Positions 45,974 to 56,219 of a stretch of 64,000 nucleotides of DNA are shown piece after piece. The DNA comes from Aliidiomarina iranensis (GTDB taxonomy: Bacteria > Pseudomonadota > Gammaproteobacteria > Enterobacterales > Alteromonadaceae), in NCBI RefSeq assembly GCF_003987135.1, contig NZ_PIPJ01000001.1, forward strand, positions 558,001 through 622,000. Reading direction: 5' to 3'. The position numbers and the translations under genes were made by a program. The notes under the pieces are model-generated. The model had not been told where the DNA came from and ran no database searches. It saw only the letters and a program-made list of their open reading frames with translations. Each line of letters opens with the position of its first letter. Position 1 is the stretch's first letter.

Positions 45974-46909
45974 ATGAAAGTAACAGTATTAGGCGCCGCT
46001 GGCGGTATCGGCCAGGCGTTATCTTTGCTATTGAAAACTCAGCTTCCAGCCGGAACTGATCTCGCCTTGTTCGACCTTGCACCAGTAACGCCAGGTGTTG
46101 CTGTTGATTTAAGCCATATTCCAACCTCGGTAAGCGTAAAAGGTTATGGCAAAGAGAATTTAACAGAAGCACTTGCAGGCGCAGATGTTGTATTGATTCC
46201 AGCAGGTGTTCCGCGTAAGCCAGGCATGGATCGTTCAGATTTGTTCAACATGAACGCCGGCATTATCAAAAATCTCGTTGAGAATATTGCAGATACTTGC
46301 CCGAAAGCATGTATTGGCATTATCACCAACCCAGTAAACACAACAGTAGCCATTGCTGCTGAAGTATTAAAAGCCAAGGGTGTTTACGATAAGAACCGCT
46401 TGTTCGGCGTAACGACACTTGATGTGATTCGTGCCGAAACCTTCGTGGGTGAACTCAAAGGTATTCCAGTAGAAGATGTGCATGTACCGGTAATTGGTGG
46501 CCATAGCGGCACTACTATTTTGCCACTGCTTTCACAGGTGAAAACTGCGCAATTTACCCAAGAGGAAATTGAATCACTTACCCACCGCATTCAAAACGCG
46601 GGCACCGAAGTGGTTGAAGCAAAAGCTGGCGGCGGCTCTGCAACCCTTTCAATGGGCCAGGCAGCAGCACGTTTCTGCTTATCAGTAGTGAAAGGCCTGC
46701 AAGGCGTTCACGTTACTGAATATGCTTATGTTGAAGGCGACGGCAGCGATGCACAGTACTTTGCGCAAGCGGTAGTATTAGGCGCCAACGGTATCGAAGA
46801 AATCTTACCATACGGCGAGCTAAGTGATTTCGAAGCAAAAGCCAAAGCCGATATGCTTGATGGCCTGAAAAAAGACATCCAAATGGGTATCGATTTCGCC
46901 AATCAGTAA
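45974..46909 (+). CDS. mdh: Malate dehydrogenase (NAD)
   Basis: A 311-residue TCA-cycle enzyme that interconverts malate and oxaloacetate. [20 protein letters not shown] is the NAD-binding N-terminus, [13 protein letters not shown] has the substrate Arg residues, ITNPVNTTV and [12 protein letters not shown] follow, and the catalytic His is in [16 protein letters not shown] at 45964-45967 lies 6 bases before the ATG; an upstream TTG in frame is not needed. It is divergent from argR and ends at a terminator 18 bp after the stop. Confidence 0.97.
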   Translation: MKVTVLGAAGGIGQALSLLLKTQLPAGTDLALFDLAPVTPGVAVDLSHIPTSVSVKGYGKENLTEALAGADVVLIPAGVPRKPGMDRSDLFNMNAGIIKNLVENIADTCPKACIGIITNPVNTTVAIAAEVLKAKGVYDKNRLFGVTTLDVIRAETFVGELKGIPVEDVHVPVIGGHSGTTILPLLSQVKTAQFTQEEIESLTHRIQNAGTEVVEAKAGGGSATLSMGQAAARFCLSVVKGLQGVHVTEYAYVEGDGSDAQYFAQAVVLGANGIEEILPYGELSDFEAKAKADMLDGLKKDIQMGIDFANQ

Positions 46910-46926
46910 ACCCTACTGATTGAATT

Positions 46927-46965
46927 AAAAAAACCGCGCGAGGTGCAAACCAGCGCGGTTTTTTG
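46927..46965 (+). terminator. Rho-independent terminator of mdh
   Basis: AAAAACCGCGC (46929-46939) and GCGCGGTTTTT (46953-46963) around a 13-base loop, with a run of T. Confidence 0.92.
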
Positions 46966-47060
46966 ATCTTAGCTATTGGCTGTGGGCGTCCCGCAACGGG
47001 GAAGCCTCAACCCGCACGAAAAGCTCAACCCCCGCACCCGAACTTAAACGCTTAACTCTC

Positions 47061-48032
47061 TCACGCCACCCGCTCTACTGCGAGGTTGGCTAGTGCAATG
47101 AGTGCTTCTTTGTGGTCGTTTTCGGGGAAAGGAGCGAGTGCTGCGATGGCTAAATCGCGTTGCTCTAGGGCTTTGTTGCGGGTGTATTCAAGAGCGCCGG
47201 TGCTGTGCATCACGTTTAGGATTGTTTTAAGCGAATCACGTTTCCCACCTTCTTCAATAGCGCTGCGAATCAAAGACGCGTGTTCCGCATCGGTGTTCCA
47301 CATCGCATATAAGAGTGGCAGTGTCGGTTTACCTTCGGCTAAATCATCGCCAGCATCTTTGCCCATAGTTTCCGCATCAGAAGTGTAATCGAGTAAATCA
47401 TCTACTAATTGGAAAGCGTTTCCTAAATAACGGCCGTAATCAGCAGCCGCTTGTTCCAGTTCTGCACTTTTCCCCGCAAGTACGGCACCAAGTTGAGTTG
47501 CCGCTTCAAAAAGTTTTGCCGTTTTACTGTAAATAACTTGGAAGTATGATTCTTCGGTAGTAGTGGGATCGTTGCAGTTCATTAGCTGCAACACTTCGCC
47601 CTCAGCAATAATGTTTGTGGCATCAGCGAGCACTTCGAGAACGCGCATACTTTCGGTTTTTACCATTAGCTGGAATGCGCGGGTGTAAAGAAAATCACCT
47701 ACTAATACGCTGGCTTCGTTGCCAAATAAGGCATTTGCAGTTTCTTGGCCGCGGCGGGTAAGTGATTCATCTACAACGTCATCGTGCAGCAAAGTAGCGG
47801 TATGAATGAATTCTACGATAGCCGCAAGGAGATGGTGTTTATCACCTTCATAACCAAGCGCGCGAGCTGCAATAACCGCCAATTGTGGGCGCAGGCGCTT
47901 GCCACCACTGTTAATGATGTAAAAGCCTAACTGATTAATCAACGCGACATCTGAGCTTAACTGTGCTGTAATAATCTCATTCACAGCATGCATATCATTT
48001 TCGCTAAGCGTGCGTACAGCAGATAAATCCAT
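47061..48032 (-). CDS. ispB: Octaprenyl diphosphate synthase
   Basis: A 323-residue trans-prenyltransferase that extends farnesyl diphosphate to make the quinone side chain. The two Asp-rich motifs are LLHDDVVDESLTRRG (FARM) and LVDDLLDYTSD (SARM); GGKRLRP binds isopentenyl diphosphate. The position divergent from rplU-rpmA is the usual gammaproteobacterial order. Product chain length (C40 here by homology) cannot be proved from sequence. Confidence 0.95.
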   Translation of the reverse strand: MDLSAVRTLSENDMHAVNEIITAQLSSDVALINQLGFYIINSGGKRLRPQLAVIAARALGYEGDKHHLLAAIVEFIHTATLLHDDVVDESLTRRGQETANALFGNEASVLVGDFLYTRAFQLMVKTESMRVLEVLADATNIIAEGEVLQLMNCNDPTTTEESYFQVIYSKTAKLFEAATQLGAVLAGKSAELEQAAADYGRYLGNAFQLVDDLLDYTSDAETMGKDAGDDLAEGKPTLPLLYAMWNTDAEHASLIRSAIEEGGKRDSLKTILNVMHSTGALEYTRNKALEQRDLAIAALAPFPENDHKEALIALANLAVERVA

Positions 48033-48206
48033 GGTAAAGCGGCTCTTTGTTTACATAAAATTTGCGGTTGATTTTACCTGAATTGTAGATTTCTGCCAGT
48101 TTGATGATTTTTATATTTTTCGCTTGCGCTGCGCGATGTTTTTACGTAAAATCCGCGGCCTAAATTAAAGTTTGTAGCGCCTTGTAAAAGGCAATTGGAG
48201 AAGAAT

Positions 48207-48518
48207 ATGTACGCGGTTTTTCAAAGTGGCGGTAAACAACACCGTGTCACCGAGGGCCAGACCGTTCGCCTGGAAAAGCTCGAAGCAGCTACCGGTGATA
48301 CCGTTGAGTTTGAGCAAGTGCTCATGCTCTCTGATGGTGAAAACGTGACAATTGGTGCACCTTTCGTTGAAGGTGGCAAGATTAAAGCAGAAGTAGTGAC
48401 CCATGGTCGTGGCGATAAAGTAACTATCGTTAAGTTCCGTCGTCGGAAGCACTCACGCAAGCAACAGGGTCATCGTCAGTGGTTCACGGAAGTGAAAATC
48501 ACTGGTATTGGCGCTTAA
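48207..48518 (+). CDS. rplU: 50S ribosomal protein L21
   Basis: 103 residues, the family length, starting [20 protein letters not shown] and with the RNA-binding [16 protein letters not shown] near the end. GGAG lies 8 bases before the ATG at 48207. First gene of rplU-rpmA; rpmA follows after 15 bp. Confidence 0.97.
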   Translation: MYAVFQSGGKQHRVTEGQTVRLEKLEAATGDTVEFEQVLMLSDGENVTIGAPFVEGGKIKAEVVTHGRGDKVTIVKFRRRKHSRKQQGHRQWFTEVKITGIGA

Positions 48519-48533
48519 GAGGAGTAGAGACAC

Positions 48534-48791
48534 ATGGCACACAAAAAAGCAGGTGGTTCAACACGTAACGGTCGCGATTCAGAAAGTAAACGTCTGGGCG
48601 TTAAACGTTATGGCGGTGAAACTGTACTAGCCGGAAACATTCTGGTTCGTCAACGGGGCACCAAATTCCATGCAGGCGATAACGTAGGTATTGGTCGTGA
48701 CCATACCTTGTTTGCGAAAGTAGATGGTAAAGTTACCTTCGAACAGCGTGGACCGCAAAACCGGAAGTTCATCAGCGTAAACGCTGAATAA
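48534..48791 (+). CDS. rpmA: 50S ribosomal protein L27
   Basis: 85 residues, starting [20 protein letters not shown], whose N-terminal tail reaches the peptidyl-transferase centre, and containing [21 protein letters not shown] lies 10 bases before the ATG. The terminator at 48810-48838 separates it from obgE. Confidence 0.97.
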   Translation: MAHKKAGGSTRNGRDSESKRLGVKRYGGETVLAGNILVRQRGTKFHAGDNVGIGRDHTLFAKVDGKVTFEQRGPQNRKFISVNAE

Positions 48792-48809
48792 TACGAACAC
48801 CGAATCCGG

Positions 48810-48838
48810 AAAACCCCGCCTTAGTGCGGGGTTTTTTG
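48810..48838 (+). terminator. Rho-independent terminator of rplU-rpmA
   Basis: AAAACCCCGC (48810-48819) and GCGGGGTTTT (48826-48835), followed by T residues. Confidence 0.92.
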
Positions 48839-48889
48839 TATCTTTACCTTACCTTCGGGTAAGTATATTCTTGAATAATTGGCGTGTGA

Positions 48890-50104
<1,215 letters not shown>

Positions 50105-50133
50105 ACACAGATAGCAACAAAGGTATAAATGCT

Positions 50134-50652
50134 ATGGAAATTTCTTTAATTGCAGCAATGGCCGATAATCGTGTAATCGGCAACGAGGGTGAAATGCCTT
50201 GGCATTTACCAAGCGAACTGCAGTATTTTAAAGAATTAACCATGGGTAAACCAATCATCATGGGGCGCAATACCTTTGTTTCCATTGGCCGGCCACTCCC
50301 GGGCCGGCACAACATTGTAATCACCAGCAAACCTGAGCTCTTGCCCGAAGGGGTTACCACTGCAAGCAACCCACAACAAGCTATAGCGGCGGCGGAAGCC
50401 TACGCGGCTGCTAACGGCCACAAGTTGCATGAGATTATGGTCATTGGTGGTGGGCAGGTGTATGAGGCATTTTTGCCCGAGGCTACTCGGTTGTATCTTA
50501 CTCACATTGATTTGAATGTACCTGGCGATACTTTTTTTCCAGCGTTTTACCCTGACGAGTGGGAAAGAACTTTACTACGTGAACATAAAGCCGATAACCA
50601 AAACCCACTTACCTACCGCGGTTATCTGTATAAGCGCATTCTGCGTAATTAG
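50134..50652 (+). CDS. folA: Dihydrofolate reductase
   Basis: A 172-residue enzyme making tetrahydrofolate. MEISLIAAMADNRVIGNEGE and MPWHLPSELQYFKELT hold the substrate site (the acidic residue aligned to Asp27 is Glu or Ser here and needs structural alignment), PIIMGRNTFVSIGRPLPGR is the NADPH part, and IMVIGGGQVYEAFLPEATRL closes the fold. Located 29 bp after obgE on the same strand. Target of trimethoprim in relatives; no resistance is inferred. Confidence 0.94.
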   Translation: MEISLIAAMADNRVIGNEGEMPWHLPSELQYFKELTMGKPIIMGRNTFVSIGRPLPGRHNIVITSKPELLPEGVTTASNPQQAIAAAEAYAAANGHKLHEIMVIGGGQVYEAFLPEATRLYLTHIDLNVPGDTFFPAFYPDEWERTLLREHKADNQNPLTYRGYLYKRILRN

Positions 50653-50772
50653 TGCTGAAAAACCTGCCAATTGTTTAATTTTTTGTTACCAAATGTTAAC
50701 AGCCCTTGCAGTAACCAAAAAATCTAGGTAAAACTCTCACGCTAGCTAGCGCATAAAAAAGAGAGAATAATA

Positions 50773-52275
50773 ATGAAAACCTTGAAAATGGTTAACCTTG
50801 GGTTTGCCTTTGCCGTTTGTGCTGCGTTCAACACGCAAGCAATAGGCGCGCAAGAAAACACCTCAGATAGCTCAAGCGGCACGAGTGAGCCTGCAGCGCT
50901 CAATCAACTTACCCTTGAATCTTGCCACCTTAGAGGCTTATCGGAGCAGGTTGAATGTGGTTATTTGGAAGTACCCGAGAATCACGATACACCCAATGGC
51001 ACCACTATTGATCTGCATATCGTTCGCATGCCAGCGGTGAGCTCAGGCGCTGCCAGTGATCCCTTGTTCTTTTTAGCCGGCGGCCCCGGGCAAGCGGCTA
51101 CCGAACTGGCACCAATTATCGATAGAGTATTTCAGGATGTGCGGCAGCGCCGCGATATCATTCTTGTTGATCAGCGTGGCACCGGTAAATCGGGGGCGTT
51201 GCAATGTGAGATCTCGGCGCTTGATGAACTCTTAGTACCTGATGATCAAATCGATTTGCGTGGTGCCATGGCTCGATGTGCAGAAAAATTTGATGTTGAT
51301 TTGCAGCAATACAGCACAGTGAACGCCATACGTGACTTCGAAATGGTGCGAACGGCGCTGGGCTATCAGCAAATTAACTTGTACGGCGGTTCATATGGTA
51401 CTCGAGCCGCCTTAGTGTGGATGCGGGAAGCGCCAACTGCGCTACGAAGTGTAGTGCTTGATGGTGTTGCGCCTACGCAGGTTGTGGTAGGCCCGTTCGG
51501 AACCTACAGCCAGCGCGCGTTTGATTTAATGGTAAGCGATTGTAATCGCTCGGAAGCCTGCGTTGAAAGATTCGGCGCTATTGATGAAAAATACTATGCG
51601 CTAAGGGAACGCTTGTTGGCGGAACCTGAGCAAGTGGTGATGCAAGATCCGCGCAGTGATGAAACACGAGAAGTGTTAATGACGGCGAAGCGGCTTGCTG
51701 GAATTTTGCGCAATGCGCTTTACTCACCGCGTTCGCGCCAACTTATTCCAATTGTGGTGAGTGAGGCTGATGCCGGCAACTGGCGGCCACTGGCAGGCCT
51801 GATCGGCGCGTTTGATGCGGAATCTCCAATTTACACCGGGTTACTGGTTTCAGTGTTGTGCCAAGAAGATATGCCGCGCGCTGATGCCGAATTATTGGCA
51901 CGGGATGGTGATAACCGCTTCATTGGCAGCAGTGTGGGGGATGATTTTGTAGAAATGTGTAGCGGGTGGCCGGTAGCACCTCTTCCAGACAACAGCCATG
52001 CCGAACCTGTGGTAAGTGATATTCCAGCCTTATTGTTATCTGGCGAGCAAGATCCGGTAACGCCGCCCGAATGGGCTGAAATCGCTGCCGAAACGCTTTC
52101 CAATTCACAACACTTGGTGGCTGAGTTTGGTGGCCACACGATTATGAGCCACACTTGTGCGAATCGTTTAATTGCACAGTTTTTAGATGAGCCAAGTGCA
52201 ACAATCGATGCTTCATGCCTTGAGCGAACCCGCATGTTGCCTTTCTTACGTAACGTTAACGCAGCGGGGATGTGA
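50773..52275 (+). CDS. Exported alpha/beta hydrolase, S33/TAP-like peptidase
   Basis: A 500-residue exported hydrolase with a signal peptide ending near TQAIGA. The alpha/beta-hydrolase core has LFFLAGGPGQAATEL (oxyanion hole), DQRGTGKSG, the nucleophile Ser in LYGGSYGTRAAL (about residue 208), Asp in LSGEQDPVTPP and His in EFGGHTIMS; the C-terminal part is the TAP-like domain (tripeptidyl aminopeptidase/proline iminopeptidase group). It would release N-terminal residues or tripeptides in the periplasm. The ABC exporter ATPase gene begins 3 bp after its stop, so the three genes form an operon. AAAAGAGAG lies before the ATG. Confidence 0.88.
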   Translation: MKTLKMVNLGFAFAVCAAFNTQAIGAQENTSDSSSGTSEPAALNQLTLESCHLRGLSEQVECGYLEVPENHDTPNGTTIDLHIVRMPAVSSGAASDPLFFLAGGPGQAATELAPIIDRVFQDVRQRRDIILVDQRGTGKSGALQCEISALDELLVPDDQIDLRGAMARCAEKFDVDLQQYSTVNAIRDFEMVRTALGYQQINLYGGSYGTRAALVWMREAPTALRSVVLDGVAPTQVVVGPFGTYSQRAFDLMVSDCNRSEACVERFGAIDEKYYALRERLLAEPEQVVMQDPRSDETREVLMTAKRLAGILRNALYSPRSRQLIPIVVSEADAGNWRPLAGLIGAFDAESPIYTGLLVSVLCQEDMPRADAELLARDGDNRFIGSSVGDDFVEMCSGWPVAPLPDNSHAEPVVSDIPALLLSGEQDPVTPPEWAEIAAETLSNSQHLVAEFGGHTIMSHTCANRLIAQFLDEPSATIDASCLERTRMLPFLRNVNAAGM

Positions 52276-52278
52276 GCC

Positions 52279-53013
52279 ATGATTGTAACCAACGGACTAG
52301 CGAAAGCATATAAAGATGTAAAAGCGTTAAAGGGCCTCTCGTTCCAAGCCAATGATGGTGAAATTACTGGCTTATTGGGCCCTAACGGTGCGGGAAAAAC
52401 CACCTGCTTGCGCAGTATTTACGGGTTGATACATCCAGATATTGGCAGCGCTGAAGTGGATAGCATTGATGCTTCGAAATCACCCCTTGAGGTGCGTAAG
52501 CGCATTGGTATCTTTCCTGATAAATTTGGTTTGCAGGAACGTTTAACTGCCCGTGAGCACATTGCTTATTTCGCCGGCTTGCACGGGCTGCACGGTGAGG
52601 CAAGAAAAGCAGCAGTGCAACAGGTGATCGACGATTTAGATATGAATGATATCGCTGATCGCCGCACCGGCGGCTTTTCCCAAGGCCAGCGAATGAAAGT
52701 GGCGCTTGGGCAAGCTATTGTGCATCAACCGCAAAACTTAATCTTAGATGAACCTAGCCGCGGCCTTGATGTAATGAGTACGCGCATTTTGCGTGAGCTT
52801 CTGTTTCGTTTGAAAGGGCAAGGGCGTTGCATTCTGTTTTCCAGCCATGTGATGCAAGAGGTGGCTGCATTGTGTGATCGTGTGGTGATTATGGTTGCTG
52901 GGCAAGTAGTAGCTGAAGGTAGCCCAGCAGAGCTGTGCGCAAGAACTGGGCAAGAAAGCTTTGAAGAAGCCTTCGTGCAGTTAATCGGAACTGAAGAGGG
53001 TATCATGCTATGA
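52279..53013 (+). CDS. ABC transporter ATP-binding protein (NatA-like)
   Basis: A 244-residue ATPase subunit. Walker A is GPNGAGKTT, the signature is altered to FSQGQRMKVALGQAI (SQGQ in place of SGGQ), Walker B is LILDEPSRGLDV, and the H-loop His is in FSSHVMQEV. The pattern is that of the ABC-2 export group (Na+, lantibiotic or polysaccharide type), including NatA. It overlaps the permease gene by 4 bp (ATGA) and follows the exported hydrolase after 3 bp. The pump substrate is unknown; a link to peptides is only suggested by the hydrolase. Confidence 0.9.
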   Translation: MIVTNGLAKAYKDVKALKGLSFQANDGEITGLLGPNGAGKTTCLRSIYGLIHPDIGSAEVDSIDASKSPLEVRKRIGIFPDKFGLQERLTAREHIAYFAGLHGLHGEARKAAVQQVIDDLDMNDIADRRTGGFSQGQRMKVALGQAIVHQPQNLILDEPSRGLDVMSTRILRELLFRLKGQGRCILFSSHVMQEVAALCDRVVIMVAGQVVAEGSPAELCARTGQESFEEAFVQLIGTEEGIML

Positions 53014-54152
53014 AATCAGTATTTATCACAGTTTGGCTAAAAGAAATGACCGATGCGCTGCGTGATAAACGCTCGTTGATGGCCGCCATGAGTTACGCAT
53101 TTTTCGGGCCTATCATGATGGCGGTTGCTTTCATGATGGTAATTAAAGATGCGGTTTCTGAGCGCGATGTTTATGTTCATATTGATGGCGCGCAGTATGC
53201 GCCTGCTTTGGTGGATTTTCTCGGTGATCGGCGAATTTTTGCCGGCGATGAGGAAAACGCTGCGCGGGAAATTTACTTAGAAATACCCGAAAACTACGAA
53301 GAAAATTTAGCGAGCGCAAAGCCCGTGTATATTACGGTGCGTTCTGATTATTCTGAGCGTAGCGATGGTAGCTATCGAAGTAGAGTAGAAAGTGCTTTGC
53401 GGGAATATAACAACACCATTGTCAGCCATCGGCTTACTTTACGAGGTATCAGTACCGATGTGATTTCGCCGATTCGCATTGATAAACAAGATACCGCTAC
53501 TAAAGAAGCGCGAGCTGCTATGATTTTGGGTACGGTAATGGTGTTCGTACTCATGGCGATCTTCTTTTCAGGCATGAACGTGGCCATTGATGGTAGCGCT
53601 GGTGAACGGGAGCGGAACTCGCTGGAGTTTCTCTTGGCCCAGCCGGTTGCCACTCATTGGCTGGTAATGGCGAAAGCAGCCGCAGCCGGCACCTTTGCAC
53701 TCTTCGGCGGTGTGTTGAGTATTCTTTTGATACCGCTGGTGTTTATTTTCGTGCCCCTAGAAAAATTGGGTATCGATTTTAGTATGAGCATGTTGGATCA
53801 GCTTGGCATTATATTGGTGTTGATTCCTTTGGCAGCATTTGCCAGTATTTTGCAGCTATTTGTTAGCTTTCGGGCAAAATCGTTTAAGGAAGCACAAACT
53901 TATATTTCTCTCGTGATGTTCATTCCGGTTGCGGTAATATTCGCCGTTGAATTTACCCGCTTTGAGCATCCAGCGCTTTCCGTATTACCGGTAACCTCGC
54001 AGCATCAAGTTCTTTTGGCCACTATTGGTGGGCAAGAAATCAACTGGTTGATGGTGTTAGGTGGTGCAGGTGTAACGGTAGTGGTTACGGCGCTGCTTGT
54101 TGCTGTGGTGACGAAAATGTTACGCAGCGAAAAAGTGGTTTTTGGCCTCTAG
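53010..54152 (+). CDS. ABC-2 transporter permease (NatB-like)
   Basis: A 380-residue membrane subunit. TM1 (AAMSYAFFGPIMMAVAFMMVI) is followed by a periplasmic domain of about 130 residues and then five hydrophobic segments from about residue 172 (MVFVLMAIFFSGMNVAIDGS, ERERNSLEFLLAQPV as the coupling region). The layout matches the NatB/ABC-2 family. It starts within the ATPase gene (ATGA overlap). The FAD oxidoreductase gene begins 9 bp later with AGGAGG and may belong to the same operon. Confidence 0.88.
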   Translation: MKSVFITVWLKEMTDALRDKRSLMAAMSYAFFGPIMMAVAFMMVIKDAVSERDVYVHIDGAQYAPALVDFLGDRRIFAGDEENAAREIYLEIPENYEENLASAKPVYITVRSDYSERSDGSYRSRVESALREYNNTIVSHRLTLRGISTDVISPIRIDKQDTATKEARAAMILGTVMVFVLMAIFFSGMNVAIDGSAGERERNSLEFLLAQPVATHWLVMAKAAAAGTFALFGGVLSILLIPLVFIFVPLEKLGIDFSMSMLDQLGIILVLIPLAAFASILQLFVSFRAKSFKEAQTYISLVMFIPVAVIFAVEFTRFEHPALSVLPVTSQHQVLLATIGGQEINWLMVLGGAGVTVVVTALLVAVVTKMLRSEKVVFGL

Positions 54153-54161
54153 GAGGCAATT

Positions 54162-55484
54162 TTGTACGATCCTCTTAAAAGCCGGGGTATCCCGGCTTTT
54201 CACGAATTTGGCACGGCTTCCTACTGGGCGGCCGTAACGCCTTTCCCTGATACCAATGCTATCGCGCTGCCAAGCTCAGCAGAAGTTGTTGTGATCGGCG
54301 CCGGTTATACTGGTTTGAATGCGGCGATTGAAGTTGCGCAAGCACAGCAGCGAGAGGTTGTTCTCATTGATGCAGGTGGTGTTGGCGCCGGTGCAAGTAG
54401 CCGTAATGCGGGGTTCTTATTGCCGGGAACAGGGCGCCTTGGTTATCGTGATTATGCGAAAAAATTTGGCGAACAAATAGCGCAAGGCGTACAAAACGAA
54501 TTTGCCGCGAGTATTGAGCATGTTAAAAATGCGGCTGCTGATTCTTCTTGGCCCTGTGAGCTTATTCCAGCCCGCTACCTGCGCCTTGGCCACAGTGAAA
54601 AAGCAGCAAGTGTGTTGCGCGAACAACAACCGGCGTACGGCAATACCTTGCTAACAGCGGAATGGCTGAGCCCAGAACAGCAACAGGCAGAGCTGCCAGG
54701 CCTGCCGTGGAAATATGGCGGGCTTTCGCTTACTCCGGCTGCGGCGGTTAACCCGAGAGCATTAACGGCCGCTTATCTAAGTTTAGCGCAACAGGCTGGC
54801 GTTAAAATTGTAACTGGCCATCCCGTAACTGCATGGCGGTCAAATCATGGTAAACATCAGCTAACCGCGGGCGGCCGCGAAATTCAATGTCATCAGGTTT
54901 TGCTCTGTAGTAATGGTTACCTGCCGCAGCAACCCTTTCCTGACATAAGTAAGCGCCAGTTTCCAGTGCTCTCGAGTATTGTTGTATCACGGCCTCTAAA
55001 CGCCGCTGAACAGCAATACTGCGGCTTAACAGTGAATGATTTAGTGATGGATACGCGAACACTGAAATACTATTACCGGCTTCTACCTGATGGCCGTATT
55101 TTATTTGGGGGGCGCGGGGCCGTAGCGGGTAAAAATGCTGATAATAAGGTGCATAGACACCGGCTAGAGCAAGCGTTAGCGGCTACGTTTCCGCAGTTAA
55201 AGGATTTGTACGTTGATTATTTCTGGAGTGGTTGGATAAGCGTAGCATTGGATGCAATGCCGCGAATATTTAGCCCAGCACTGGGGGTTTTTACCAGTGC
55301 AGGGTATTGCGGTGCCGGGGTGGCCTTTGCAAGTTTAGCGGGAAAACGGCTCGCGCAATTGAGCTTTGGCGAACGTATGCCGGCATTACCGTTTTATCAA
55401 TCGCCCTTACCACGTTACCCTCTCGCTCCGGCACGGCGAGTAGGATTACGTGCGCTGTATACTTGGCATCGCTGGCGAGGTTAA
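54162..55484 (+). CDS. FAD-dependent oxidoreductase (DAO family)
   Basis: A 440-residue DAO-type flavoenzyme. The Rossmann GAGYTGLNAAIEVA, ASSRNAGFLLPG and the C-terminal GGRGAVAGKNADNK and GYCGAGVAFASLAGKRLA fit the group that includes D-amino acid dehydrogenase and gamma-glutamylputrescine oxidase (PuuB). The N-terminal SYWAAVTPFPD resembles PuuB-like proteins, so amines or amino acids are candidate substrates. It starts with TTG at 54162, five bases after a perfect AGGAGG; no nearby ATG serves. Its end overlaps the convergent acetyltransferase gene by 4 bp. Confidence 0.87.
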   Translation: MYDPLKSRGIPAFHEFGTASYWAAVTPFPDTNAIALPSSAEVVVIGAGYTGLNAAIEVAQAQQREVVLIDAGGVGAGASSRNAGFLLPGTGRLGYRDYAKKFGEQIAQGVQNEFAASIEHVKNAAADSSWPCELIPARYLRLGHSEKAASVLREQQPAYGNTLLTAEWLSPEQQQAELPGLPWKYGGLSLTPAAAVNPRALTAAYLSLAQQAGVKIVTGHPVTAWRSNHGKHQLTAGGREIQCHQVLLCSNGYLPQQPFPDISKRQFPVLSSIVVSRPLNAAEQQYCGLTVNDLVMDTRTLKYYYRLLPDGRILFGGRGAVAGKNADNKVHRHRLEQALAATFPQLKDLYVDYFWSGWISVALDAMPRIFSPALGVFTSAGYCGAGVAFASLAGKRLAQLSFGERMPALPFYQSPLPRYPLAPARRVGLRALYTWHRWRG

Positions 55485-56059
55485 AAACGCAACAGCATTT
55501 CAGCGGCGGTGCAGTAACAATCACCATCGCAAACGGGGCAATAATAGCCACCTTCCAATGAGAATTGTAGCCACCGTTTACCGTGATCTGCGATAAGTTC
55601 GCCACCACAACGAGAAAAATATTCAAAGGCGCTGTTATTTGGACTCTGCCGCCAAATATGTGCCAAACCACCTTTGCAGCCAGCCCCTTGGGCCTCAATG
55701 ATTGAATGCATCAGTAAGGATTTACCGATACCGCCACCTTGTACCTCATGATCCACCGCAGAACATTTGAAATAGCACAGTTCTTCTGCGGGGAAGGGCC
55801 AAGCACCGGGTGTGCAATACTGATCAATATCCCAATTCCCTGGCGCGAACGTGAGGCGAATGCCTGCTAAGTTATCATCGCTGAAGGCTAACCAATGCAG
55901 GTTACGGCCATTTTCGGTTTGCCCGCGCTGAAAGTAATCGGCTAGGTTTTCGGGGGTAAGGTAGTTATCGCCATGAACTTTATTGCCAAGCGCGATAACG
56001 GCATCGAAATCAGCTTCGGTGAGTTGCCGAAAGGTAAGGCGAGGGTTAGCGTGCTTCAT
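55481..56059 (-). CDS. GNAT acetyltransferase with Cys-rich tail
   Basis: A 192-residue protein. The N-terminal half has the GNAT fold (FRQLTEADFDAVIALGNKVH) and the acetyl-CoA loop VQGGGIGKSLL (variant of QxxGxG/A). The last 30 residues hold CPVCDGDCYC, four Cys spaced C-x2-C-x3-C-x-C, an added putative metal-binding site not usual in GNAT enzymes. ATG 56059 was taken because AAGG lies 9 bases upstream; an ATG at 56068 is also in frame. Substrate unknown. The two bases before its stop overlap the end of the oxidoreductase gene. Confidence 0.82.
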   Translation of the reverse strand: MKHANPRLTFRQLTEADFDAVIALGNKVHGDNYLTPENLADYFQRGQTENGRNLHWLAFSDDNLAGIRLTFAPGNWDIDQYCTPGAWPFPAEELCYFKCSAVDHEVQGGGIGKSLLMHSIIEAQGAGCKGGLAHIWRQSPNNSAFEYFSRCGGELIADHGKRWLQFSLEGGYYCPVCDGDCYCTAAEMLLRF

Positions 56060-56100
56060 AACAAACATCCTTGAAAGTGAGGGCGCATTATAACGCGCAT

Positions 56101-56136
56101 AAAAAAAGGTGAGCAACTAGGTGCTCACCTTTTTTC
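56101..56136. terminator. Bidirectional-looking hairpin upstream of the GNAT gene
   Basis: AAAAAAAGGTGAGCA (56101-56115) and TGCTCACCTTTTTT (56122-56135). It lies between the GNAT gene and ahcY, both on the minus strand, and would terminate ahcY transcription before the GNAT gene. Confidence 0.85.
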
Positions 56137-56219
56137 TATCTGCCACCTTCTCTTGGCCGCCACCTTCAATTGGCTCTCATCCTCACTTGGCTCACGCCTT
56201 CACTTAAAGGCTTCTGAGC

